The notes beneath the pieces are model-generated. The model saw only the letters and a program-made list of their open reading frames with translations, was not told the DNA's origin and ran no database searches. The position numbers and the translations under genes were made by a program. From NCBI GenBank assembly GCA_025800305.1, contig JAOXRY010000439.1:1-17123 (forward strand): a stretch of DNA of 17,123 bases, read 5' to 3'. Shown here piece after piece: positions 1 through 7,194 of the stretch (its first letter is position 1; each line of letters opens with the position of its first letter). Origin of the DNA: Campylobacterales bacterium (lineage in GTDB: Bacteria > Campylobacterota > Campylobacteria > Campylobacterales > SZUA-545).

Positions 1-728
1 ATAAAAAAGGTAAAAATGAGATCTATTTAAAAGATAATAAAGCTCTTGATGAATACTTAATTGAAATGGGTATCGAACACCATGATGAATATACAGGTAT
101 TGGTAAAAATGATTTAAAAGATCTATTAAATATTACAGCTCACTATAGAACTCTTTTAGGAGATCTTGATAAAAGATTTTCATTAATTAAATTAGTAAGA
201 TATTTAATAGAAAATGACAAGTTGTTAAGTCTAAGTAATCAAGATCTATATAAAGAGATTGAAAAATACTTTGTAGAAATTGAATATAACGTATTAAACA
301 AAGTAGTAGATGATGAAAAAATTCATATGTTTGTACAAACTGTAAAAGGTCTTGAAGAGATTTTAATTAATGATGATCTATTCTCTAATCCGATTTTCTC
401 AGAAGCAAAATATGTATATGAGAAGATGAAAGAGAGAGATTTTGAAACTCTTTTTGATGGTAAAGATATTATTGATGTCCTTGATGATGTTGAAAATACG
501 GCAAAAAAAGGTGCATATATTCAAAGATATAAAGGTCTTGGTGAGATGAACCCAGATCAACTTTGGGAGACAACAATGGATCCAGAAATTAGAAGACTTG
601 TAAGAGTTGAAGTTGATGATCCAGAAATTGCTAGTCAAAACTTTAACCTATTTATGGGTGACGAAGTTGAACCTAGAAGAAAATATATCGAAGATAATGC
701 AAAAGAAGTAAAACACTTAGACGTATAA
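1..728 (+). CDS. gyrB: DNA gyrase subunit B, C-terminal part (5' end outside window)
   Basis: This is the last 241 codons of the ATP-hydrolysing subunit of DNA gyrase, the type II topoisomerase that introduces negative supercoils. The reading frame is open from base 3, so the first ATG inside the window (66) is internal and not the true start. Near the end lies the family signature YIQRYKGLGEMNPDQLW, followed by TTMDPEIRRLVRV and a tail FMGDEVEPRRKYIEDNA, which together match the GyrB C-terminal (TOPRIM-associated) region. The segment before it is the variable insert typical of epsilonproteobacterial GyrB. Its stop codon is only 6 bp before the next start, so the downstream HD-domain gene is probably co-transcribed. 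In this phylum gyrB commonly sits near dnaA-dnaN, but those genes are not in the window. ParE is the main alternative; the QRYKGLGEMN context and tail favour GyrB. Confidence 0.95.
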   Translation, partial: KKGKNEIYLKDNKALDEYLIEMGIEHHDEYTGIGKNDLKDLLNITAHYRTLLGDLDKRFSLIKLVRYLIENDKLLSLSNQDLYKEIEKYFVEIEYNVLNKVVDDEKIHMFVQTVKGLEEILINDDLFSNPIFSEAKYVYEKMKERDFETLFDGKDIIDVLDDVENTAKKGAYIQRYKGLGEMNPDQLWETTMDPEIRRLVRVEVDDPEIASQNFNLFMGDEVEPRRKYIEDNAKEVKHLDV

Positions 729-734
729 CAAGTT

Positions 735-1955
735 ATGATAACTCCAGAACTTGTAAAAATAATTTATGATTCCGCCTCTATAGAGAGGTGGAATGACTAT
801 CCTCGGATGGTAGATCTTACAGAACTTGATAAACAATCCCATAAAATTATAGTCGCTTATTTTCTTGCTTCATTTGAAGAAGATATTGATTTATACAAAA
901 TAGTTGAAGCTTCAATATTTGAATTTTTTAGACGTGTTATTGTTACAGATATCCGTCCTGATGTTTTTAGAGAGATGGTAAAAGAGAAAGGTGAAGAGCT
1001 AAATCACTGGATTTTAGAACAGTTAAAACCTTCCATTATTAAAATTGAAGATGGTAATTTTTTTACCAGAATGAAAAACTATTTTGAAAATGATAAGACC
1101 TATTCAAAAGAGAGAGAAATACTAGAAGCAGCCCACTATTTGGCAACAAAATGGGAGTTTCAAATTGTTTATGAAAGTTCAAAATTCCTTCATGATGCTA
1201 ATGAACTAAAAGAGGCTGTAGAAGCTGATATTCATAAATATAAACATCTAAAAGGTGTTACAGAGATTGCTCTTGGTGGTAAACTTTCTCAACTTATAGA
1301 TCTTTGTGGAAGATTGAGATTTCAAATAAGATGGGCACTGACTCCTAGAATTCCAAGGACTTCTGTTTTAGGTCATATGTTTGTTGTTTCTATCTTTAGT
1401 TATTTCTATTCAAAATCAATAGACGCTTGTGAACAAAGATTAGTTAATAACTTTTTCACATCCTTGTTCCACGACCTTCCAGAAGCACTTACTAGAGATA
1501 TTATCAGTCCTGTTAAAAGATCCGTAGAAGGATTAGAAGATATCATTCTAGAAATAGAGATAGATAAAATAAATAAAAAGATCTTACCTTTAGTTCCAAA
1601 CAATATAAAAAATGAATTTGCATATCTTTTAGGAATTTATACAAGTGGTGAAAATACCAGAAAAGATGAATTTATCAATAGAATCAATATTGAAGGTATG
1701 ATTCAAGCTCAAGATGACTTGGAAAAACACAATAACAATGAAGATAATGCAATTGATGGTATTGCTTTAAAAGCTTGTGATGATATTGCTGCATTTACAG
1801 AAGCTGCCATATCAATTGGTCATGGAATAACCTCTAGAGAGCTTTCTGGGGCTTTAGAAGGTATAAAAAGAAAGTACCATAATAAAGAGATCTATAAATT
1901 AGATATTTCAAAAATACTTTTAGAAATGGAAATCTTTTTAACAAAAGCTTTTTAG
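735..1955 (+). CDS. HD-domain phosphohydrolase-like protein (YfbR/HD_3 type) with a degenerate N-terminal HD repeat
   Basis: This is a 406-residue soluble protein without signal peptide. The C-terminal half carries a YfbR-like HD domain: a first histidine at about 214 (GHMFVV), the metal-binding pair in FHDLPEALTRDIISPVK at about 245-261, and a late Asp in KACDDIAAFTEA. This layout matches HD_3 proteins, of which YfbR is a dNMP 5'-nucleotidase; the substrate here is unknown. The N-terminal half echoes the same pattern (RW..YPRMVDLTELDKQSHKIIVAYF, then IFEFFRRVIVTDIRPDVF) but lacks the HD pair, which suggests an old internal duplication with one dead copy. The start lies 6 bp after gyrB, and the stop codon TAG overlaps the GTG of the next gene, so translation is probably coupled. 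HD chemistry is well supported; a nucleotide-pool role next to gyrase is only a guess. Confidence 0.8.
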   Translation: MITPELVKIIYDSASIERWNDYPRMVDLTELDKQSHKIIVAYFLASFEEDIDLYKIVEASIFEFFRRVIVTDIRPDVFREMVKEKGEELNHWILEQLKPSIIKIEDGNFFTRMKNYFENDKTYSKEREILEAAHYLATKWEFQIVYESSKFLHDANELKEAVEADIHKYKHLKGVTEIALGGKLSQLIDLCGRLRFQIRWALTPRIPRTSVLGHMFVVSIFSYFYSKSIDACEQRLVNNFFTSLFHDLPEALTRDIISPVKRSVEGLEDIILEIEIDKINKKILPLVPNNIKNEFAYLLGIYTSGENTRKDEFINRINIEGMIQAQDDLEKHNNNEDNAIDGIALKACDDIAAFTEAAISIGHGITSRELSGALEGIKRKYHNKEIYKLDISKILLEMEIFLTKAF

Positions 1956-3190
1956 TGAAACATCTTTTAATATATATTCTACTTTCTTCTGTTTTACTTG
2001 CTGAAACAATAGGAGACAATGAGAGAAGAAGAAGCCAAGAACACAAATTTCCTGGTTATTTTCTTGTTCCTTTCCCCTACTCTCTTCCAGGAATAGGAAA
2101 AGGTCTTGGAATTGTTGGAATTTCAAATAACATAAAACAGACTCAAACAGACTTACTTGCAACAGCTTTTATAGGAGACGTTGAAGGCGGAGGTGGAGGA
2201 ATTAAGGACTTTTATCTTTTTGATAAAAGATTAAAAGCTGAATTTTTCTATCAATTTTTCAATAAAGCACAGTTTCAAAACTACAATAAAAGAGGAATGG
2301 ATACTAAAAAAAATGACTATTTTATCCTCTCTGTAGACAAGATGGAGTTTTTAGCAACAAGGCTAACACTCTCTTATTATGAACGGATGCTGGAGTTTTA
2401 TATCCTTAATTATTACAACAGATTTAAACTAGGAAACATCACTGACATAGATGGAAATATAGAGACAAAAAGTGATGGAAATTATGCAAGTAGTAGCATT
2501 TATACTAGTGGATTTATATTTGATTATACTGATGATAGAACAGATCCAAGAGGTGGAATTCGTTTTGAAACCAGTGTAAACTATACACCTAAAAAATCTA
2601 AAGAAAAATCAAAATACTATGTTTGGGATAGAAGTGTAACAGGATATATCCCTGTTGGTAGACAAAGCACTATAGCTGTTAATTATTTTAGATCTGACAG
2701 TATTTTACAAGAAAAAGGCGAAACAGATTTTTATAAGGTTGCAGAAGATATCAGTGTAAAAAACTGTATTCAAGGAAGTGGAAAGTCTTGTGAAGATTAT
2801 GTAAATAATCAAATAGCAGAAAATAGGTATGGTACAGCCTCATCTATTGGAGGAAGAAGCAGACTAAGGGCATATACAGAAAAAAGGTTTTTTGGAGCCC
2901 ATACAGAGTTCTATGGGGCAGAATTTAGATGGAATATGACAGAGGAAAAGAGCCTATTTGATCTTTGGTTTATGAAAGATATGAGAACCAATGTACAAAC
3001 AGCATTTTTTTATGAAGTGGGAAGTGTTGCTGATGATATAAAAGATCTTGGAAAAACAACAAGAGATAGTTATGGTATGGGACTTAGAATGCTTACTGGT
3101 TCAGGACTGGTCTATAGACTAGATATGGCAACAGCAGATGAAGGATCTGAGGTCACTATGATTATAAACTACCCTTGGGAGATCTTTTAG
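1955..3190 (+). CDS. Barrel-only Omp85 (BamA/TamA-like, bacterial surface antigen) outer-membrane protein
   Basis: This is a 411-residue protein that starts with GTG inside the stop codon of the HD gene (TAGTG). A signal peptide is visible (MKHLLIYILLSSVLLAET, cleavage probably after LLA). No room is left for POTRA repeats, because barrel-like sequence begins almost at once. Diagnostic Omp85 features are the strand motif DDRTDPRGG at about 193-201 and the loop-6 motif GGRSRLRAY at about 299-307, which corresponds to the conserved VRGF/Y element, here with Ala for Gly. The chain ends in phenylalanine (PWEIF), as expected of a barrel recognised by the BAM complex. Two cysteines at about 271 and 279 could form a disulfide in a loop. 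It belongs to the D15/surface antigen superfamily, but without POTRA domains an assembly function like BamA is unlikely; its actual role is unknown. Confidence 0.82.
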   Translation: MKHLLIYILLSSVLLAETIGDNERRRSQEHKFPGYFLVPFPYSLPGIGKGLGIVGISNNIKQTQTDLLATAFIGDVEGGGGGIKDFYLFDKRLKAEFFYQFFNKAQFQNYNKRGMDTKKNDYFILSVDKMEFLATRLTLSYYERMLEFYILNYYNRFKLGNITDIDGNIETKSDGNYASSSIYTSGFIFDYTDDRTDPRGGIRFETSVNYTPKKSKEKSKYYVWDRSVTGYIPVGRQSTIAVNYFRSDSILQEKGETDFYKVAEDISVKNCIQGSGKSCEDYVNNQIAENRYGTASSIGGRSRLRAYTEKRFFGAHTEFYGAEFRWNMTEEKSLFDLWFMKDMRTNVQTAFFYEVGSVADDIKDLGKTTRDSYGMGLRMLTGSGLVYRLDMATADEGSEVTMIINYPWEIF

Positions 3191-3201
3191 ATCTCCTAAG
3201 G
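3173..3201. terminator. Hairpin between convergent genes, probable bidirectional terminator
   Basis: A 12-bp inverted repeat (left arm 3173-3184, right arm 3190-3201, one G-T mismatch, 5-nt loop TTTTA) spans the stop codons of the Omp85 gene and of the convergent minus-strand gene. It is stable for such AT-rich DNA. No clear T-run follows on either strand, so it is not a textbook intrinsic terminator. Because it ends two tail-to-tail genes, transcription termination or 3'-end protection is the best reading. Confidence 0.5.
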
Positions 3202-4185
3202 ATTAATCCCGTTTTCATATCGTTTAGCAATTTCACTTCTACGGAGAATATCAAAAAGCTTAGGATCCATCCATTTGCTGTTAGGATCGTCTAGTTTTCC
3301 CATAGATTCTATTAACCTATCATAATAATTAGCAACATAGTTTTTATACCAATTTTCACTAATTTGTTTTTGTTCTTCTGTTTGAGGGTTCCACTCACTA
3401 GTGTTGGAGTTTTGAGCCATAAGAAAGTCTCTATATTGAGGGATTATATCATCGAAAAGATGACGATTTGATACTTTGGCTAGTTGAGGAAGATATTCAT
3501 CAGATAATCCTGCTCTTTTTAACGCTTCTGATACTTCATTTTTATGTTGATCTATGGCGTATGAGTATGTTTTACTTTCATATATTTTTTGAACATAATC
3601 GTCATAATCATTAGATATTATTAATATAGAATAAATCCCTGATTCATCTGGAGAAAGAGGATAGTCTAAAACTTTTTTTAGATTGTCTTTTAAATTGTTA
3701 AGGTAAATAATTCGTTCCTCTTGTCTTTCTATATGATTTTGATAACTTTTTTTAGTATTTTCAATATTTTTATCTATGATGGTAATATAGTCATAAGACA
3801 TCATTTTTTCTGGAGTTATATCAATTTTTTCCAAAGTAGGAGGTTTTTCTTCAAAACCTGTTTTCCATTTTGGCATATCAAAAATTTGACTAAACATAAA
3901 TGGATCCATTCCATTTCCAGAAGTATTTGCAAAAGCTTCCCATAATTTATCAGGAACAAAGTCATAATTTGCTTTTAAATTTTTAAATACTATTTCTTTA
4001 TTTTCTATACTACTGTTTTTGTAACTGTTTTTGTATAAAATTTTTTTTGTATTTAGTTCTACACTATCAGTGGGTGCTAGATCTAAAGTCATATTTGTTG
4101 TAGATATATCAGTATTAGATTTCTTTTCTATCTGTGTTACTTGATTATTTGCTTGCAAAGTTTTTGTTGTATTTTGTATCTCCAT
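3196..4185 (-). CDS. Unrecognised 329-residue protein encoded downstream of the beta-propeller gene
   Basis: I do not recognise this family. I place the start at 4185 (MEIQNTTKTL) because a good ribosome site, AAAGGA, lies 6 nt upstream. The longer frame from 4233 begins inside a perfect palindrome and has no such site. The product has no signal peptide or membrane span. Residues 1-60 are rich in Asn, Thr and Ser and look disordered. A conserved-looking block follows (FVPDKLWEAFANTSGNGMDPFMF), then a charged, probably coiled-coil stretch (IENTKKSYQNHIERQEERIIYLNNL), then an acidic, aromatic-rich C-terminal half with NWYKNYVANYYDRLIESMG. It follows the LVIVD-repeat gene on the same strand after 51 bp, so an operon and joint function are plausible but unproven. 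Its C-terminal codons lie within the convergent hairpin. Confidence 0.6.
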   Translation of the reverse strand: MEIQNTTKTLQANNQVTQIEKKSNTDISTTNMTLDLAPTDSVELNTKKILYKNSYKNSSIENKEIVFKNLKANYDFVPDKLWEAFANTSGNGMDPFMFSQIFDMPKWKTGFEEKPPTLEKIDITPEKMMSYDYITIIDKNIENTKKSYQNHIERQEERIIYLNNLKDNLKKVLDYPLSPDESGIYSILIISNDYDDYVQKIYESKTYSYAIDQHKNEVSEALKRAGLSDEYLPQLAKVSNRHLFDDIIPQYRDFLMAQNSNTSEWNPQTEEQKQISENWYKNYVANYYDRLIESMGKLDDPNSKWMDPKLFDILRRSEIAKRYENGINP

Positions 4186-4203
4186 ACTAATTCCTTTAAA
4201 AGT

Positions 4204-4229
4204 AGATATGGATCTTAAGATCCATATCT
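4204..4229. repeat. Perfect 26-bp palindrome between two minus-strand genes
   Basis: Each 13-base half is the exact reverse complement of the other (left half AGATATGGATCTT, axis between 4216 and 4217). As RNA from the minus strand it would form an 11-bp stem with a TTAA loop, starting 7 bp after the stop of the beta-propeller gene. ACTTTT follows, then the ribosome site of the next gene. It could be a weak terminator that lowers downstream expression, an mRNA-stabilising hairpin, or a site for a dimeric DNA-binding protein. Confidence 0.6.
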
Positions 4230-4236
4230 GCAAATA

Positions 4237-6177
4237 TTAATTCCAACCAATCATTGAAGTATCGATAAAAAATACTCCATGATTCATATCTAATATTGTG
4301 GTAATACCTTTTTCTCTATTATTAGATACAGCAATATCATTTCCACTATAGCCATTGGATGTTGTAAAAGATTGGATAGTACTATTATCAGGATCAAAAA
4401 TAGCAGAATCATTATCATATAAAGCTACTATAATATTACTAGAATTAGAAATTGAATCAATTGCTACAGCTCCACTTAAAGCACTAAAATTTCTTAAATA
4501 TTCTGGTTTAAACTTATTTGCATTTGTATATTGAACAACACCTAACGAATCAGCGACAACAAATATGCTTGTATCATCTGTAACAGTTACATCTTTAGCA
4601 TTTCCATAATTACCGTCAAATCCTTCATTTACAGGAGCCGAAGAATTCATAATATTAGTAGTATTCAATTCAACAGTATAGATACCAGCTTGACCACCAG
4701 CAATATATAGGGCTGTCTCTGCTATATTCTCATCATTTTGATATACATCTATATTATGAGGCTGTGGAGCAAAAAAATTACTACCAATAGGAAGATTTAT
4801 CATTTTTCTACTACCAATAGAGTATTCATGAGGCTTGTTATATATCATCACATTTCCACTAAAATCAGTTAAGAACATGAAGTAACCATTGGTTCCATCT
4901 AATTTTTTTAACTCTTTTAGTGTCACACTACTAAGTGTTGTTGATTGTGGAACAAAGTATTTTGTTGAAAGAGTTGGGTTTGATTTATTTGTTGTATTGA
5001 TTATATAAAGATGATTATTAGAAACAGCATGAACATAATTTCCAACAATATCTAAATCATTAACTTGTTCAGAAAAAGTGTATGTACCAACAGTAGAAGG
5101 ATTGCCAATATTTGAATTATCAATTATTGATAGTTTTTTTGTTGTATCAATTGTATAAGTATAATCACCACTACTAACAACTTTTTTCCCATAATTTGGA
5201 ATATCAATATTACTAACAATTCTTGGAGTTTCGATATCCCAAATATCAATAGTAACTAGATTATTACTATCTCCAACAAACATACGACTTCCAGCAACAA
5301 CTAAAGAATTTGCATATTCTTCTGTATCAATTGAAGAAAGAATGGAAAGATCTGAAGAGTTTCCAATATCGATAAATTGTACACCATTAACAAAATTTGC
5401 AACATAAGCTATTGTTCCTCTAAGAACTAGATCTCTTCCTATTGAAGGAATAACCAAAGTATCTAGAAGTTGGATATTCTGTTCATTGGAAATATCATAA
5501 GATTGGATTACGTGACCATTAGATGTACTATTAGTTGTTACATAAGCTATATTATTTTGAACTTCTATATTTCCTGTAAAACCCCCGATTGTTTGTGAAG
5601 CGATAAGAGTTGGATTTGATGGATTTGAAACATCTATAATTTTGAATCCTTGAGCATTATCTGCAATATAAAGTCTATCTCCAACAACATCAAGATCTAC
5701 AGCATGACCATTTGTATCATAGTGTCCAACTTGTGTTGGATTAGAAGGAGTTGAAATATCATAGATAAAAACACCACCGTGATTATTTGCAAGATAAGCA
5801 AAGTTATCTCTAACTTCAATATCTGTACTCCAACCAGTAGAAGGAGTGATTGTTGAAATAGTGGTATTTGTCTCTAAATCTATAACAATAAGACCTTGAG
5901 AATCATCTGCCACATATGCAAAATCTCCAGAAACATCAACATCTTTTGCCCAAGGTGTAGTAACTGTTGTAGGAGAATTTGATGGCATACCCATTGGTGA
6001 TAGTTCTCTAATAACAAGACCTGTTGGACCATTTGCAGTAAAGATCTTGTTATTGGAAATATCCAATCCTGCAACAGGATTTCCTGTATCGATTGTGTTT
6101 AATATATTTGCTGAAAAAAGAGTTTGTACTGAGAAAAACAGCAACCCTAAACTAAAAAGAACTTTTGACTTATTCAT
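4237..6177 (-). CDS. Secreted LVIVD-repeat beta-propeller protein
   Basis: I choose the ATG at 6177 (MNKSKVLFSLGLLFFSVQ), which begins directly with a signal peptide, probably cleaved after LFSA; the product is 646 residues. An in-frame ATG at 6195 would add MGGDSH and is less likely. The mature chain is made of repeats of about 40-45 residues with the pattern 'V.gdyaYvad...Gl.iiDisnPsnPt.v', for example DFAYVADDSQGLIVIDL, NFAYLANNHGGVFIYDIS and DRLYIADNAQGFKIIDVSNP. These are LVIVD repeats, which fold into beta-propellers and occur in surface or periplasmic proteins of unknown ligand. No catalytic residues or anchor are visible, so it is secreted or periplasmic. A run of eight G directly upstream suggests on/off or graded expression. 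It heads a likely two-gene unit with the gene ending at 3196. Confidence 0.85.
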   Translation of the reverse strand: MNKSKVLFSLGLLFFSVQTLFSANILNTIDTGNPVAGLDISNNKIFTANGPTGLVIRELSPMGMPSNSPTTVTTPWAKDVDVSGDFAYVADDSQGLIVIDLETNTTISTITPSTGWSTDIEVRDNFAYLANNHGGVFIYDISTPSNPTQVGHYDTNGHAVDLDVVGDRLYIADNAQGFKIIDVSNPSNPTLIASQTIGGFTGNIEVQNNIAYVTTNSTSNGHVIQSYDISNEQNIQLLDTLVIPSIGRDLVLRGTIAYVANFVNGVQFIDIGNSSDLSILSSIDTEEYANSLVVAGSRMFVGDSNNLVTIDIWDIETPRIVSNIDIPNYGKKVVSSGDYTYTIDTTKKLSIIDNSNIGNPSTVGTYTFSEQVNDLDIVGNYVHAVSNNHLYIINTTNKSNPTLSTKYFVPQSTTLSSVTLKELKKLDGTNGYFMFLTDFSGNVMIYNKPHEYSIGSRKMINLPIGSNFFAPQPHNIDVYQNDENIAETALYIAGGQAGIYTVELNTTNIMNSSAPVNEGFDGNYGNAKDVTVTDDTSIFVVADSLGVVQYTNANKFKPEYLRNFSALSGAVAIDSISNSSNIIVALYDNDSAIFDPDNSTIQSFTTSNGYSGNDIAVSNNREKGITTILDMNHGVFFIDTSMIGWN

Positions 6178-6185
6178 ATGAGAGT

Positions 6186-6193
6186 CCCCCCCC
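6186..6193 (-). repeat. G8 homopolymer before the beta-propeller start codon (candidate contingency tract)
   Basis: On the minus strand eight consecutive G residues end 8 nt before the ATG at 6177. It is the only such G/C run in this AT-rich window. In Campylobacterota, poly-G tracts of this length are known to vary by slipped-strand mispairing. Here the tract sits in the ribosome-binding position and is also part of an alternative ATG (6193-6195) that is in frame at the present length. Changes of length would shift the Shine-Dalgarno spacing and put that ATG out of frame. Confidence 0.75.
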
Positions 6194-6195
6194 AT

Positions 6196-6368
6196 TTATA
6201 ATTAAATTTATTATTTTTATTAAATGAAATAAAAATAATATTGATGAAACTTTACATTATTAAAACTTAATCTAAAAATTATAAAAATTATTATATAATC
6301 AATTATTATATTAAATAAAGATATATAATTAAGCAATTACTATTATAAAATAGACTATTGGAGATAAG
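6196..6368. promoter_or_regulatory. AT-rich divergent promoter region (beta-propeller gene / yraN)
   Basis: This 173-bp stretch is almost wholly A/T and separates two genes that point away from each other. It has several -10-like hexamers. On the minus strand there are TATAAT matches at 6278-6283 and 6290-6295. On the plus strand TATTATAAAATAG around 6341-6353 lies close to yraN, which has a good ribosome site (GGAG, 6360-6363). No -35 is evident, as is usual for sigma-70 promoters in Campylobacterota. No coding potential was seen. Confidence 0.5.
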
Positions 6369-6695
6369 ATGAGTAGAGAAAAAGGCAATATTGCAGAGGA
6401 GAAAGCAGTAGAATATTTAAAAGATCTTGATTTTAAGATCTTAGAGAGAAACTTCTATATAAAAGGTGGAGAGATAGATATCATTGCTATAAAAGATGAA
6501 GTTGTTCATTTTGTGGAGGTAAAATCAGGAGAAAATTTTGATCCTGTTTTCAATATCACTCCAAAAAAAATCTCTAGGGTTATAAAAACCGCCCAGCTTT
6601 ATCTTAAGAAAAACAGCTTGAATAGAGCTTTTTGTATCGATGCTTTGATAATAAAAAATAGTAAAATAGATTTTATAGAAAACATTACACTATAA
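6369..6695 (+). CDS. yraN: YraN-family (UPF0102) predicted endonuclease-fold protein
   Basis: This 108-residue protein has the size and motifs of the UPF0102/YraN family, which has a restriction-endonuclease-like fold. It opens with REKGNIAEEKAVEYL, has the core GGEIDIIA (Glu35, Asp37) and then VEVKSG (Glu50, Lys52), together resembling a PD-(D/E)xK active site, and ends with FNITPKKISRVIKTAQLYL and NRAFCIDALII. The family's function is not settled; a role in DNA processing is inferred from the fold. The ATG has a clear ribosome site (GGAG, spacing 5). It is transcribed away from the beta-propeller gene. Part of its 3' half (about 6595-6642) closely resembles intergenic DNA at 8964-9009. Confidence 0.88.
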   Translation: MSREKGNIAEEKAVEYLKDLDFKILERNFYIKGGEIDIIAIKDEVVHFVEVKSGENFDPVFNITPKKISRVIKTAQLYLKKNSLNRAFCIDALIIKNSKIDFIENITL

Positions 6696-6804
6696 ATATT
6701 CAATAATTCCACCATTTAAAATATTTTTTCATGATAGCAAGAATGGAAAAGTATTCAATTAAATCTTCCCATATACTACCACCAGATAAAACAAAGGACA
6801 TACA
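6696..6804 (+). promoter_or_regulatory. Intergenic region with candidate promoter and shared 15-mer for the membrane protein/SDR operon
   Basis: After yraN there is a weak A/T-only inverted repeat (AAATATT 6694-6700 with AATATTT 6720-6726, then a T-run), possibly a poor terminator. Then comes GAATGGAAAAGTATT (6741-6755), 16 bp before a -10-like TATACT (6772-6777). The ribosome site AAAGGA precedes the ATG at 6805. The same 15-mer occurs upstream of the AraC-type gene, so it is a candidate operator overlapping the -35 region. A 26-codon reading frame from about 6731 exists here, but I see no support for it as a gene. Confidence 0.4.
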
Positions 6805-7194
6805 ATGAAATGTATAAACCGAAAAAGTCTGTTGTGGTTAACAGCAGTTATTTTACTTATATTAGGTGGTTATCATCTTCTTATCATTTCAGAGCAAATT
6901 TCATCTGAGAATGTGTGGTTAGGTATGATAGAAAATAGAGAAGACTTACTTAAACATGAGGCTACTTCATTGATTTTAATAGGTATTGCACTTGTTACAA
7001 TCATATTGGATTATTTTCATAAAGTACCTAATATAACTAGAAAAATTTTTTTATTTTTTATAGTTATTTTTGGACTAAATACTATTGTAAATCTATTTGC
7101 TCCAACCCTTTTAGAACAAGTGGGTTTTTCTATATTGGCTTTTATAATGATGATTTTAATGTATTGTTTAAGTAAGAAGAAGGAAGAAAAATGA
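6805..7194 (+). CDS. Small integral membrane protein with four predicted spans, family not recognised
   Basis: This is a 129-residue hydrophobic protein with about four membrane helices (roughly residues 9-29, 53-70, 79-98 and 106-123) and a lysine-rich C-terminal tail (SKKKEEK) that is probably cytoplasmic. I recognise no catalytic motif. The ATG is preceded by AAAGGA at good spacing. Its stop TGA overlaps the next gene's start as ATGA, so it is almost certainly co-translated with the SDR-type oxidoreductase. Function is unknown; the pairing suggests the two act together at the membrane under the nearby AraC-type regulator. Confidence 0.75.
   Translation: MKCINRKSLLWLTAVILLILGGYHLLIISEQISSENVWLGMIENREDLLKHEATSLILIGIALVTIILDYFHKVPNITRKIFLFFIVIFGLNTIVNLFAPTLLEQVGFSILAFIMMILMYCLSKKKEEK

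Noticed and set aside
399..638. Minus-strand open frame of 79 codons inside gyrB
   Set aside because: It lies wholly antisense to a clear GyrB sequence, is Phe/Ile/Cys-rich as expected for antisense of AT-rich coding DNA, and has no recognisable motif.
1834..2162. Minus-strand open frames across the HD/Omp85 junction
   Set aside because: Antisense to two well-supported overlapping genes; composition is that of shadow frames.
4186..4233. Upstream start for the 329-residue protein (would add 16 residues)
   Set aside because: That ATG starts inside a perfect palindrome with no ribosome site, while the ATG at 4185 has AAAGGA at good spacing.
6731..6808. 26-codon plus-strand frame starting MIARMEKYS in the gap before 6805
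   Set aside because: No ribosome site or recognisable similarity; it covers the probable promoter and shared 15-mer.
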